NCBI GenBank assembly: GCA_016721305.1
Contig: JADKIH010000005.1
Coordinates: 1 to 64,000, forward strand
Source: Bacteroidota bacterium
GTDB lineage: Bacteria > Bacteroidota > Bacteroidia > AKYH767-A > 2013-40CM-41-45
DNA: 64,000 nucleotides
Direction: 5' to 3'
The translations under genes and the position numbers were made by a program. How positions within the stretch are numbered: the first letter of the stretch is position 1; the number at the start of each line of letters is the position of its first letter. The notes under the pieces were generated by a model that saw only the letters and a list, made by a program, of their open reading frames with translations, ran no database searches and was not told the DNA's origin. Positions 9,733 through 19,995 of this stretch are shown here, in pieces.

Positions 9733-10933
9733 TTAGATTGATTTTGCAATTTTATTCATAATCGAAAGGTCTGTTCCAAATTTACATATTGCATCACAGT
9801 TTTTTCGTAGCTCTGAAAACAAAATGTAACTTATACTTATTTTTGAGTTTCTAATTACAGGTCTGGAAAGCTGCATGACTACATCTTTCTCACGGTTGTC
9901 TGGTATGATGATATAAAACACTTCATCACCATCTGCAATACTGAAGTATAAATCGGAAAGCCGAAGTATTCCCGAATAAATGCTTGTACTTTTTTCTACT
10001 TCAAATGCGCCAATAATATTACTTGTGCCCTTCTTAAACCATAATACATCGATGAGTTTAATGGTGTTCTGCGTTTCTTTATCAGTCGGTAATTCCGGAA
10101 ACTTTGTAATGAAATAAAAGAAAAATTGGTTCCGTTGAAAGATTTACTTTTATCATTGATGGCTGGAGTTACGTCAAAGTAAGCGAACTTCCGATTTTGA
10201 GTAAATGATACTGCATTTCACTATGAAGACTTTCCTCCATTTTTTCAACTTCGATTTCCCTTTGACGTTTCTCAATCGATTTTTCAAATTTATTTCTTTC
10301 AATTTCACTTAGATAATCATCACTTCCAATCAACATTTTCTGAGTGCCAATCTCAAAGCATAACCCTGATATTGCACCCAAATCATTTGAAAGTTCTGTT
10401 TTGTATTTGTTGTTAGATTGAATTAAAATTTCTCGCATTTTTAAATACTCACTCCAACTTCCCAATTTCTTTTTATCTTTGAAAAGTGTATTAAATCCAT
10501 TCAAAATTGCAGTATTAAAAGGAGGAAATAGTGTAGGGTGCAAATAGTATAGAATACTACCTACGGCCGGGCCCAATCCTTTTATTTTTAATGTATCAAG
10601 TCGTACAATCTCTTTAATTAACTGATCTTCGGATTTGGCATTTAAACAATTTTCGAGAAATTGACCAAATGCCTTTTTATTATTCTGATTTTCATAAATA
10701 TCCGGAATCCTCAATTTTGGTTTCCAATAAAAAGGGTGGGCGACCCCAACAAAAATCTGTTTTTGCTCTGAAATACAGTTGAGTACAAACTCCAAAGAAC
10801 TCCCTTTAAAATCGTTTGGAAATGAATTACTCTTAATATCTTCAACTACCTGAAAGATACCCCGTCTAATAGTACGAAATGCTTTTAATCGTTGATCATT
10901 ATCAATAAACCGTATTGAAGACACTTTGTGCAT
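9733..10933 (-). CDS. Putative PD-(D/E)XK-type nuclease with HhH-like N-terminal region (two frameshifts)
   Basis: The first 254 codons contain LDTLKIKGLGPAVGSILYYL and LFPPFNTAILNGF, a helix-hairpin-helix-like DNA-binding block. Frame changes near 10170-10175 and 10110 continue the protein as FAYFDVTPAINDKSK, FPELPTDKETQNTIKLIDVL and then IIGAFEVEKSTSIYSGILR. A further LSDLYFSIADGDEVFYIIIP leads to the intact C-terminal stretch (9733-9921). The GAFEVEKS core resembles the E-x-K part of a PD-(D/E)XK nuclease and this C-terminal block recurs in restriction-endonuclease-like proteins. I infer DNA cleavage, possibly defence. Its position within the copper cluster, 16 bp before the HMBD gene, is unusual. 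Confidence 0.55.
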
Positions 10934-11017
10934 CTTCTTTATATTGTTTAATTATTTGATCAAGTGAATTCATGGCTCTCTAAATATTCTATTGTAAATG
11001 TAGGTACCTCAATAATA

Positions 11018-11664
11018 TCATTTGTCATGGTCATCGTGATCCTCAGTATTCAAATGATTCCCTTTAGGCCCTATTCCTTCCATATGAACTAACATTGCTC
11101 CATGATGACCTGCAATGGAAACTGTAATTGTAGAAATTATAAGCAAGATCGAAACGAGAATTTCCATCCACACATTTCTCTTTAAAATGAAGCGAGATAC
11201 TATTTTAAATAATAATACTACAATGAAAACCACCATGTAAAGTTGGCCATTTGCTCGTGAGTTTCAAATATTTCTCTCGCTCTACCGGTCAATGTATCAG
11301 GATCTGCATGAAAGGTGTTAGATGAAAGCCATGCTGTTAAAACGCCTAATGCTAAAAGGGCTAACGCCACCCAACTTAATTCATTTTTGAAAACAAAAAA
11401 CGAAAACAGTTGAATTAAACTTGCAATGATGAGCAGCACAATTGGAAAGTGAACAATCAAAGGATGATAATTGGGGAAAGCATCAATTGCTTTCATCTCC
11501 GAATGCGCCGCCATTTCTTGAGAGATACTTGAGTCATGCAGAACAGTTACATCATTCTGGGGTATACTATCTTTCAATGACTCTTTGTCATGATTATGTG
11601 CCGAGGTGTTTATGCTCGATGTCATTACTGTGACTACCAGAATAAATTTAATAAATATTTTCAT
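11018..11664 (-). CDS. DUF2231-type membrane protein (frameshifted)
   Basis: A signal-peptide-like start (FIKFILVVTVMTSS) and a His-containing loop (TSAHNHDKE) are followed by FPNYHPLIVHFPIVLL, the hallmark of DUF2231 membrane proteins. Four TM segments follow in total. The first frame stops after MANFTWWFSL. A one-base indel near 11225-11240 joins it to VVFIVVLLFKIVSRFIL and a His/Asp-rich tail (EDHDDHDK). Members of this family often lie in metal-efflux clusters. The metal-rich ends suggest copper contact, but the function is not established. Confidence 0.65.
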
Positions 11665-11685
11665 TTACATTTGGGTTTATATATT

Positions 11686-12918
11686 TTACATTTTCATTCC
11701 TTGCATCGATTGTGTTTTTGATTCTTCCGAGTTTTTGTGACCATGACCTGCCATCGGACTTGCGCCTTTTTTGAAGACATACTCACTATTTAATAAGTAA
11801 GCGCCAGAAATTACTACCACATCACCTTTAAATAATCCACTCTTAATTTCAACCTGACTACTATTTTGAATTCCGGTCACTACCATTTTATTTTCAAATA
11901 CACTATCTCGATTTCGGACCCAAACATTTGTTCCAATGCTGTTTTGAATAATCGCGTCAACAGGTAAGGACAATGCTTTTATTTTTGAAGACTGAATGTT
12001 GATATTTACAAGCATTCCCGGCTTAATTTCGCTTTCTACATTTGTAATTTGGAATCTTGCCAAGACAAATCTTTCTGGCGTTTGTACTTGTGGATCAATA
12101 AAAATAATTTTCCCTTTGTATGTTTTTGCTCCCAATGCGGGAATTGAGAAGGTTGCTTCAGTTTTGTTATTTACAAATGATAAATACGGAAGATAAACTT
12201 GAGCCTCTACCCAAAGGGCATTGAAGGATGCTACTTTAAACAAAACGGTTCCTGTTGAAACATAATTTCCTTCTGAAATTAAAATGTCGCTTATAAATCC
12301 ATTATTTTTTGAAAAGAAAGGAACTCGATTTAGAATCTGCTTTGTAGTTTTAATATTTTCAATTTGTTGTTCCGTCATACCATATAAATACAATTTATTT
12401 TTTGCACTCTCAATGAATCCTTCCAAAGGAGAAGTGCTTTCGATTGTTGTTAAATATTCTTGTTGCGCAATATTTAAATCCTCACTATAGATTTCATAAA
12501 GTATTTGCCCTTTGAAAATAGGATCACCAATATTTTTTGCATAAAGTACTTCCACTCGTCCATCAATTTTGGAACTGATAGCTTCGGTTAGGTCTTGGTC
12601 AATGGTTACTTTTCCAGTCAATGTAACCTCTTTGCCGAGATCGTTGATTCGCAAAGTATCATAGGTGATATTAGCCAATTTAATTTGTTGGTCACTCAGT
12701 TTAATTTGTCCTTCTTTTAGGTTGTTCTTCTTAACTTTTATCAATTTCATATGACAAATGGGACAATTCCCTGGCAAATATTCAACTACTTGTGGGTCCA
12801 TCGAGCATGTATAGTATTCATCTGCATTTGCAGCTAATTCAATTTTATTCTGATTGTTGCAAGATGAAACTATCGAGGAAATGGTTGCAAGCATAATCAA
12901 AAACATAAGTGATCGCAT
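11686..12918 (-). CDS. cusB: CusB-type efflux periplasmic adaptor with N-terminal HMBD (second adaptor)
   Basis: A lipoprotein-type leader ends in SIVSSCNNQ. Next comes a heavy-metal-binding motif (YYTCSMDPQVVEYLPGNCPI then CHMKL), then the barrel-sandwich/hairpin/beta-barrel layout of RND adaptors (GKVTIDQDLTEAISSKIDGR, IKPGMLVNINIQ). The C-terminus is His/Met-rich (SPMAGHGHKN, SMQGMKM). I chose the ATG at 12918 because an AGGAGG lies just upstream (12922-12927, spacing only 3 nt) and the earlier ATG lies inside the previous gene. It links CusA to the outer-membrane channel and passes Cu/Ag through its metal motifs. Confidence 0.85.
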   Translation of the reverse strand: MRSLMFLIMLATISSIVSSCNNQNKIELAANADEYYTCSMDPQVVEYLPGNCPICHMKLIKVKKNNLKEGQIKLSDQQIKLANITYDTLRINDLGKEVTLTGKVTIDQDLTEAISSKIDGRVEVLYAKNIGDPIFKGQILYEIYSEDLNIAQQEYLTTIESTSPLEGFIESAKNKLYLYGMTEQQIENIKTTKQILNRVPFFSKNNGFISDILISEGNYVSTGTVLFKVASFNALWVEAQVYLPYLSFVNNKTEATFSIPALGAKTYKGKIIFIDPQVQTPERFVLARFQITNVESEIKPGMLVNINIQSSKIKALSLPVDAIIQNSIGTNVWVRNRDSVFENKMVVTGIQNSSQVEIKSGLFKGDVVVISGAYLLNSEYVFKKGASPMAGHGHKNSEESKTQSMQGMKM

Positions 12919-12925
12919 AGGCCTC

Positions 12926-14147
12926 CTATTTTGCATTTTCGATTGTTTTAATAAAACTTTCACTATCTACCATAAACTGCCCATTTTCGGCAATCTGATC
13001 GTTTCCGTTTAAACCTGATATTACTTGAACTAGCGAATCCGTTTCTAATCCTGAAAGAATTTCTGTCGCATTAAAATGATTACCTACTTTAACAAATACA
13101 ACTTGCATTTTCCCTTGATTCACGACCGCTGTACGAGAAACCCATACACCTTTAACCTCGCGGGACGAGATTTCAGCTGACACTAATGTTCCGATTGGGA
13201 AAGTATGATTTTGTGTATTAGTTAGATATACTCTTGCTTTGATTGCCGAATTACTTAAACCAGTAACAGGTTCGATATAATTGATATTAGCTTTAACGGG
13301 TTCGTCAGGACTGGTTTCAGAAGCAATAGTTACTTGATCACCTAAATTTACAAAAGCTGCATCCTTCTGAAAGATATTTAAAATAGCCCATACCTGAGAA
13401 ATATTATACACTGCAAAAACAGGTTGACCGGTTTGTACATACATCCCTTCCTTTATTGATAGTGCTGATGTTTGAGAAACAGGAAGACTCTCAATTTCGG
13501 TTTGCTTCGTCACCTCTGTTGAATTGGTGTTCATAGTAGAACTCATCAATGTAGGTGATATGCCATTACTTATGCCAATATCATGAATGTGTCCAGAGTA
13601 TGGACTAAATACAGGGAGTGGATTGATTGGCTTTTTTGTTCTTACTATCTGACTAACTTGTTCAGAGGTTAGTCCAAGTAAACTAAGTTTTTGCTCCGAA
13701 GATTTGATAATTTCGCTCTGATTGTTAGAGTTATCTAAAAGATAAATTAAATTTTGTTGCTCAGCCAAAATATCTGGGCTATAAATATCCATTATTCGTT
13801 GACCTTTTTCAACAAGTTGGAAATTAAAACGCAAGTATAATTTCTCAATCCGGCCATTAAATCGTGAACTTATATTATTTATCAATTTCGGGTTGTAGGA
13901 AATTAACCCGGTTGCATATATTATTGGTGAAATTGATCGTTGTTTTGGAGTTATTGTTTTTACGCTACTAAATACAGTTTGATTGACTCGTTGAACAAAC
14001 CGTCAAACTATTAACATTTTTGTCGGCTATGTGTTTATGTTCTTCCCTTACATTTACAAGACGATAGAAAAGGGTGACCGTAAATAGTAGCACGGGCACA
14101 ATTCTTTGTAGAAGAATCAGACTATCGTATTTCCAATTCCTTCTCAT
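12926..14147 (-). CDS. cusB: CusB-type efflux periplasmic adaptor (first adaptor; frameshifted)
   Basis: The long open part (12926-13885) begins in INNISSRFNGRIEKLYLRF, inside the barrel-sandwich domain. It continues with QRIMDIYSPDILAEQQNLIY, HIHDIGISNG, EGMYVQTGQPVF and WAILNIFQKDA, all typical of CusB. Upstream the frame reads TVFSSVKTITPKQRSISP back to about 13975. Beyond a one-base shift near 13990-14000 lies the leader MRRNWKYDSLILLQRIVPVL. That start overlaps the end of cusC by about 25 bp. It has no N-terminal HMBD, unlike its neighbour. Two adaptors in one cluster may form mixed hexamers; this is inference. Confidence 0.8.
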
Positions 14148-15350
14148 ATTCAGTTTGTAATTTGAGTAATTTATACAATTGATCAAATGAATCTATAGTT
14201 GCCATCCAATACATCTTCAAACCATCAAGTACCACATATAAATCTTCTGTGTTTTGTTCGTAACCAATCAAAGACATCTTGTAACTATTGAAGTAAGCAG
14301 GAAGAATATTGTTATTGTAATTGTTCAGTTGAATCTTAGATGATTTTATCTGCGCTTGAAGAGACGCGATCATACCTGCCGATTCATTCACAAGTGATTG
14401 CTTTTGAAAAGTGATTGCGTCTTCGGAATTGGCAAGCCCTGTAATATTCGATTTGTATTCTTTAGAAGCCCAAGGTGCAATAGGTAAAGTTATCATTCCC
14501 ATCGCAGCAAATGAATTTGGCATTTCGCCAAGTGATTGCATGTGACTAAAAGAAACTCCAAAGTCTGGTAATCGTTTTGATTTTTCATACTGTTGCTGTA
14601 GTTTTAAAAGACCGATGCTCGCATCAAATTGCTTTATATCGCTACGTGATGTCGCAATTAGGTTGTATCTAACAATTGTGATTCATAATATTTTGGCACA
14701 AGTAAAGTGTCCAGTTCAAATACACTGTTTTTGTTAAGATTCATCAAAACGCCTAATTCTATTCTCTTCATTTCCATTTCAGAGAGTATCATGGTTTCCA
14801 TGTTTCTCAATTGAAAAAGCTCGGCTTTTGCTTTGTAAAGATTGCTTAGTTTTTCTTTATTATAAGTGTAACGTAAATTTGATACACTGACGATATAACT
14901 TAATAGCGTGTCAGTTTCTTGTAGTAATTCAAATTTCTTTTTTGATACTAACCACGTAAAATAAATTTGTTTTGCCATCGAAAACAGTTCATTTTTCTTT
15001 GCATTCTTACCTTCTAATTCTACTCTTCCCATTCCTTTCATGTAATCGAAATTGGAATTCTGCTTTTTAGGATTTGGGATCATTTGTTCTCCTGTAATCA
15101 TCCACATTCCTTCATTAAAATGCTTGTAAGGTGTTTGCCAAGGGCCGGTTGAGATTGATGGTGGCATCCAGCTTTTGGCTCCTTGTGAGTAGTTGTCTAT
15201 TGCATTGATTTGCTCATCATACATTTTGAGCATAGGATTATTTTTCTCAATTTGAACCAAAACTGAATCAAGCGTAAACACCTGAGCAAAAGATTTCAGG
15301 TTATAAATAAAAAGAAAAAAAAGAAGAATTATTTTTAGTTTAGTCATCAT
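14122..15350 (-). CDS. cusC: CusC/TolC-family outer-membrane efflux protein (frameshifted)
   Basis: The signal peptide (IILLFFLFIYNLKSFAQ) is followed by an outer-membrane efflux protein start (FTLDSVLVQIEKNNPMLKMY) and long helical hairpin regions. The first frame stops at 14658 (LLDTT). A one-base indel restores ATSRSDIKQFDASIGLLKLQ, then SKRLPDFGVSFSHMQSLGEM, and runs through 14541-14122 to a C-terminal coiled region. Its start overlaps the end of cusA-C (ATGATGACTAA), showing tight translational coupling. It forms the outer-membrane exit duct of the Cus complex. Confidence 0.8.
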
Positions 15351-17232
15351 TTCCCGGCATAATTATCTTGCCAAATTTTTTCAATTCTCGTTCTCTCATC
15401 ACTTCGTAAACTACTGGTGTTACCAGTAAAACATAAATAGTCGATGTAATTACACCACCAATTAGCGGAATAGTAATAGGTAACATCACATCACTTCCCG
15501 TTCCTGTTGACCAAAGAATTGGAATCAATCCAAAAAGGGAAACTGATACAGTCATTAGTTTTGGACGTAATCTTTGGACAGCGCCATCAATCACATACTT
15601 TCGTAAGTCTTCTTTTGAGATCGTAGTCGATGAATTGCCCTTTGCAACTACTAATTTCTCCATATACTCATTCAGATAAATAGTCATCAGCATTGCTGTT
15701 TCTACAGCAACGCCAAATAGTGCAATAAAGCCAACTGCAACAGCTACTGACAAATTCACGCCATAGAAATAAACCATATAAATCCCACCTATTAAAGCAA
15801 AAGGAACTGTGACCATAGTGAATAGTGCTTCTTTTAAAGACTTGTAAGTAAAGTAGAGCACCATAAAAATGATAAGGAGCACTATTGGCATAATAAATTT
15901 TAATGTCCTGGTTGCGCGAATTTGGTTTTCCCATTGACCACTCCATTCCAAGCTATAACCTTTAGGAAGCTTTGAAAACATTTTGTTGAGTTTATTCTGC
16001 GCATCTTTTACAGTATTACCTAAATCTCTATCGCGAACATTAAATAATACTGTGCCTCTTAGCATTGCATTTTCGGAATTGATCATAGGAGGACCTTCTG
16101 AAATGGATACAGTAGCAACTGTTGACAAAGGAATAGTCCCGTAATTCATCGTTTTGACTGGTATTTGCCTGATCGCCTCAATGCTATTTCGAAAATCTTG
16201 AGCGAACCGAGCATTTACAGTGAAGCGTTCCCTTCCTTCGATTGTTGTCGTGAGGTTCATTCCGCCTAAAGCTGTTTCTACATACATGTTAACGTCATCC
16301 ACGCTTAAGCCATATTTCCCAATTTCCTGCTTCCTAACAGTAACATCTACATACCTGCCACCGGTGATTGGTTCAACATATAAATCCTTGATACCATTTA
16401 TTCCTTCCAATTCTTTTTTCATTCGAACTGCAAGCGAATAAATGCTGTCAAGATTCTGTCCATAAATTTTTAAACCAACGTCTGTTCGTATACCTGTTGA
16501 CAGCATGTTGATCCGGTTTATAATTGGCTGAGTAAATCCGTTTACAACACCAGGGATTTGTAATTTGGCATTTAACTCATTGATGATGTCATCTTTGCCT
16601 ATGCCATTTCGCCATTCTTTTTTTGGTTTTAGTAACACTATTGTTTCAACCATACTTATAGGAGAATTGTCGGTCGCAGTGTTTGCTCTTCCTGCTTTAC
16701 CTAAAACATTTTCCACTTCTGGAACTGACTTAATGATCTTGTCCTGCACTTGCAGAATTCGTTTCACTTCAGAGTTAGAAACATCTGGAAGTGTTACTGG
16801 CATAAAGAGAATCGACCCCTCATCTAATGGTGGTATAAATTCTGATCCCATACGAAACATCATTCCTGCACCAATAATTAGCGCAATGACATTTATTGCC
16901 AAAACTGTTTTTCGCCAATGCAAACACCATTTCAATATAGGAGAATATATTTTCTCTAAAATCCGAGTTACCGGATTTGCGCTTTCAGGTTTTAATTTTC
17001 CTTTTAAAAAAAACGAAATCAATACAGGTGCAAGTGTAATTGCAAGAAAAGCATCAATAATTAGGATGAAAGTTTTTGTCCAAGCCAATGGATGAAACAA
17101 TTTGCCTTCAATACCGGTGAGTAAAAAAACTGGAAGGAAAGAAGTGATTACAACGATGGTAGAATAAAACACACCGGGCCCTACCTGCTTGGAGGACTTC
17201 TCTATTATTCGTAATCGTTCTTTCCTATCCAT
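15340..17232 (-). CDS. cusA: CusA-type RND heavy-metal efflux permease, C-terminal portion only
   Basis: The 630-residue ORF starts MDRKERLRIIEKSSKQVGPG and continues with TSFLPVFLLTGIEGKLFHPL, which in whole CusA proteins directly follows the VENAYRHLSEA region. It contains the second porter half (MGSEFIPPLDEGSILFMPVT) and TM7-12. It is complete to the normal C-terminus. Its missing N-terminal half is the ORF at 8175-9443, which ends exactly where this one begins. The gene leads a run of overlapping genes: cusC, cusB, cusB, DUF2231. Whether two separate halves can assemble into a working trimeric pump is unknown. Confidence 0.85.
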   Translation of the reverse strand: MDRKERLRIIEKSSKQVGPGVFYSTIVVITSFLPVFLLTGIEGKLFHPLAWTKTFILIIDAFLAITLAPVLISFFLKGKLKPESANPVTRILEKIYSPILKWCLHWRKTVLAINVIALIIGAGMMFRMGSEFIPPLDEGSILFMPVTLPDVSNSEVKRILQVQDKIIKSVPEVENVLGKAGRANTATDNSPISMVETIVLLKPKKEWRNGIGKDDIINELNAKLQIPGVVNGFTQPIINRINMLSTGIRTDVGLKIYGQNLDSIYSLAVRMKKELEGINGIKDLYVEPITGGRYVDVTVRKQEIGKYGLSVDDVNMYVETALGGMNLTTTIEGRERFTVNARFAQDFRNSIEAIRQIPVKTMNYGTIPLSTVATVSISEGPPMINSENAMLRGTVLFNVRDRDLGNTVKDAQNKLNKMFSKLPKGYSLEWSGQWENQIRATRTLKFIMPIVLLIIFMVLYFTYKSLKEALFTMVTVPFALIGGIYMVYFYGVNLSVAVAVGFIALFGVAVETAMLMTIYLNEYMEKLVVAKGNSSTTISKEDLRKYVIDGAVQRLRPKLMTVSVSLFGLIPILWSTGTGSDVMLPITIPLIGGVITSTIYVLLVTPVVYEVMRERELKKFGKIIMPGNDD

Positions 17233-17237
17233 TTTAT
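17228..17237 (-). repeat. 10-bp sequence shared by both cusA break points (copy B)
   Basis: ATAAAATGGA (minus strand) covers the ATG of the cusA C-terminal ORF. It is identical to 8156-8165. Both copies are in the same orientation and flank the block that carries the whole permuted efflux operon. Confidence 0.6.
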
Positions 17238-17344
17238 GATTTGCAACAATCTTTTTTGAAAAAGTCCCGAAAGAATTTCCAAATTATTCTCAACCACATT
17301 TTTGATTGACTAGTATGAAGCTGTTCTTTCATTTCTGAATTCAT
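17234..17344 (-). CDS. Small Cys-ended ORF between the multicopper oxidase and cusA-C
   Basis: The 36-residue ORF starts at the TAATG overlap with the oxidase stop. It is amphipathic and basic (WLRIIWKFFRDFFKKDCCKS at the end), with a CC pair that could bind metal. It ends 2 bp before the cusA-C start codon. It is short, so it may be chance; the tight fit on both sides is the main support. Confidence 0.3.
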   Translation of the reverse strand: MNSEMKEQLHTSQSKMWLRIIWKFFRDFFKKDCCKS

Positions 17345-19041
17345 TATTGTTGTTTGAATATTTTAGCAACTGCTGTTTGATTTCCAAAAACTATTTTCAA
17401 GAAGTAATTTCCTACAGGTAAAACTGAAACGTCTACTTTCAAAAGACTATTATCTGCTGGAATTACTGAGTGAATAAATTCTTGGCCAATAATATTTGAA
17501 ATATAAACAGTAGCATTTGTAACAATCGAATTTTCTAATGTGACTGTTATTTCATTCGATGAAATTGGATTTGGGTAAACAGAAATATTTCCGGTTACTT
17601 TTGGTTCTATAACCCCGGTTGAATTTGGTACCACAACAAACTGCCCCATCATACCGTCATCTTCATGCATGAGAATATGGCAATGGTACATATACGGCAT
17701 GGACGCATTCGCAAAATCTTCAAATTTTGTTATGAAGCGAACGGTTTCTTGAGGAGCAACCATCACAACATCTTTATAACCACTTTCCTGAGGTTGAACT
17801 GTAATACCATCTCTGTCCAATACAAAAAACTGTACATCATGGATGTGAAATGGATGAGCAACCATTGTTTGATTTGTTAGCGACCAGATTTCAATGTTAT
17901 TTAACGGAATGGTGTAATCTATTCTGTTCATATCAAATAATAGGTTATTAAAATAGAAAGGGCCATCCATGCTCATCATGTTTTGCGCAGAAATTGTAAT
18001 GTTGCGAGTTATGTTTGATTGAGAAGAAAGCCAAGGAGTGACAGTTACTAAAGAAGTAGGTACCGTTAAGATAGGACTTAAAGTTTGTGCACCAATATTC
18101 AATTGAAGAATATTGAAGTCAATTCCGTTGATAGGACTATCCATAGTTGTACCCATACCGGGCATGGGTGTTCCGCCTTGAACACCCACAGGAAATTCAG
18201 AAGCATAACTCATTAGATAGATTGTTTGTCCTGACATTCCTGACAAATCAACAAGGATTTCTGCCCTTTCACCTGGTGAAAGTCGAATTCGTGTTACTGA
18301 GACCGGTGCGTTCAATAATCCGCCATCATTTCCAATAACATAAAATGATTTGTTGCTTGTAAATCCAAAATTGAAGTTACGTTCCTGAGATGCGTTAAGC
18401 AAGCGCATCCGCACAACTTGTGATGGAATACTCGTCATTGGATTTTCTGTACCATTGACTAACAAAATACTATCCTGCATTCCTCTCCATAAAACTTGAT
18501 TTAAGGAATCGAATTGTTGAGATTGAACGACAATTGGAAAATCATCTACACCATATCTTCTTGGTAGATTCAAAGCTGCTTCAGCTGAATCACGCACAAT
18601 TATTAGACCTGCTGCCCCACGCATCGCTTGCTCACCTGTTTTCATGTGAGTATGCGGATGATACCAAAACGTTGCGGCATGATTCATTACTGTAAATTGA
18701 GGACTCCATGTATTTCCGGCCAAGATGAAGGTATGAGGACCGCCATCGTCCATTGCCGGAACATGCAATCCGTGCCAATGAACTGTAGTTGTATCGGAAA
18801 GGTTGTCTGTAACATTCATTGTAACAACATCTCCTTTGTTTAAAATTAAAGTTGGACCTAAATAGGAATATTGATTGAATGCATTTGTGAAGGTCTTTGT
18901 TCCCGGTAGAAACTGAACACTGTCAGTGTGCATATTCAAATTGAATATTGTTCCTGAAAGTGTGTCAGGAAAATCGATTTGATTTTGCCCGCTGACCAAA
19001 ATTGGTAACAAGCCTAGGATGAACGCAATTATTTTTCTCAT
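17344..19041 (-). CDS. Secreted multicopper oxidase with T9SS sorting domain
   Basis: The protein has an N-terminal signal peptide (IIAFILGLLPILVSGQ) and three cupredoxin domains. All copper-site motifs are visible: TTVHWHGLHVP and TFWYHPHTHM (type 2/3 sites), VAHPFHIHDVQFF, and YMYHCHILMHEDDGMM (type 1 Cys with neighbouring His). A Met-rich loop (GGTPMPGMGTTMD) resembles the cuprous-oxidase loop of CueO. The last ~80 residues (ISVYPNPISSNEITV onward) are a type IX secretion tail, so the enzyme is exported to the surface or medium. It probably oxidises Cu(I) to the less toxic Cu(II). The ORF is intact at 565 aa. Confidence 0.92.
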   Translation of the reverse strand: MRKIIAFILGLLPILVSGQNQIDFPDTLSGTIFNLNMHTDSVQFLPGTKTFTNAFNQYSYLGPTLILNKGDVVTMNVTDNLSDTTTVHWHGLHVPAMDDGGPHTFILAGNTWSPQFTVMNHAATFWYHPHTHMKTGEQAMRGAAGLIIVRDSAEAALNLPRRYGVDDFPIVVQSQQFDSLNQVLWRGMQDSILLVNGTENPMTSIPSQVVRMRLLNASQERNFNFGFTSNKSFYVIGNDGGLLNAPVSVTRIRLSPGERAEILVDLSGMSGQTIYLMSYASEFPVGVQGGTPMPGMGTTMDSPINGIDFNILQLNIGAQTLSPILTVPTSLVTVTPWLSSQSNITRNITISAQNMMSMDGPFYFNNLLFDMNRIDYTIPLNNIEIWSLTNQTMVAHPFHIHDVQFFVLDRDGITVQPQESGYKDVVMVAPQETVRFITKFEDFANASMPYMYHCHILMHEDDGMMGQFVVVPNSTGVIEPKVTGNISVYPNPISSNEITVTLENSIVTNATVYISNIIGQEFIHSVIPADNSLLKVDVSVLPVGNYFLKIVFGNQTAVAKIFKQQ

Positions 19042-19099
19042 TGGATGTTGAATTATGCCTAGGTAACAAACAAACCCGAAAGCTACCTAGGCTATGTAA

Positions 19100-19995
19100 T
19101 TATTGTTTAATAAAATTATTCGAAATGACCTCTCCTGAAGAAATTACTTTTAAAATATAATTCCCCTTTGGAAGATCGGAAATGTCTAATTGTGTTTTTT
19201 CATTTACTGATTGAATTTCAATGGATCTTATTTCTTTCCCAGTGACATCTACAATTTTTATTGTAGCTTTTTTATTATTGAGTACTGAAAGATCAATGTT
19301 CAATTTGTCAGATGTAGGATTTGGAAAAATAACTAAGTCCATAGTTGAAGTATTGTGAGATACGTTGGCTACTATGCCTGTAAAATTCAAACCATCGACA
19401 TACAAGTAACTATTCGCTACCGTAGGCGCACCATTTGCTTGACTTGCCGAAAGGATGATAATACATGAGTCAGGTCATTTCCATTCAAGTAAGTAATTGG
19501 AATTGAAAAATTAGCCCAGCTCATTGCCATTCCTGAAAGTGGATAGTAAACAGATGCAATTGTATCGCGCATCATCATTGTATTGTCCCATTTTGTAAGC
19601 GCGATTGCAATAAAACCTTGATCGGCGCCGGAAGCCATGTATTGCCACTTGCCTGTTAAAGCTGATGGACGATCTACAAAAGCAAATCCGGAAGTTGGTT
19701 GTAGAGTGGCCATATCAACTGTACCACAAACAGCCATTCCCGGCATGATTCCCATGCCTGTTACGTTTTTTGATGTTAATTTCAAATAAGCAGCACCAAC
19801 TTGGCCCGGCGTACCTTTAACACAGGTGAAAGTACTCATTGATGCAGTCATGTCATTTAGCGTTGCCCATGCATCAAGATTGTTATAACTGCCCATGCTT
19901 GTCCAGTTTTCGAAACTCGCATTTGGAATTGTCTGTGCATTTGAAACTGCAATGCTCAAAGCACATACTAATAGAAGCGTGATTTTGTTTTTCAT
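19100..19995 (-). CDS. Secreted protein with T9SS sorting domain, Met-rich middle (frameshifted)
   Basis: A signal peptide (ITLLLVCALSIAVSNAQ) is followed by TIPNASFENWTSMGSYNNLD, a start seen in carbohydrate-module/PCMD-like surface proteins. The middle has a Met/Cys stretch (MGIMPGMAVCGTVDM) that might bind copper. The frame changes near 19425-19440 and resumes as SYLYVDGLNFTGIVA, leading to the sorting tail (LVIFPNPTSDKLNID). It lies just upstream of the oxidase on the same strand, so a linked extracytoplasmic copper role is plausible but unproven. Confidence 0.65.

Noticed and set aside
16565..17095. 176-residue plus-strand ORF
   Set aside because: Antisense to the intact cusA C-terminal half; composition follows the complementary strand.
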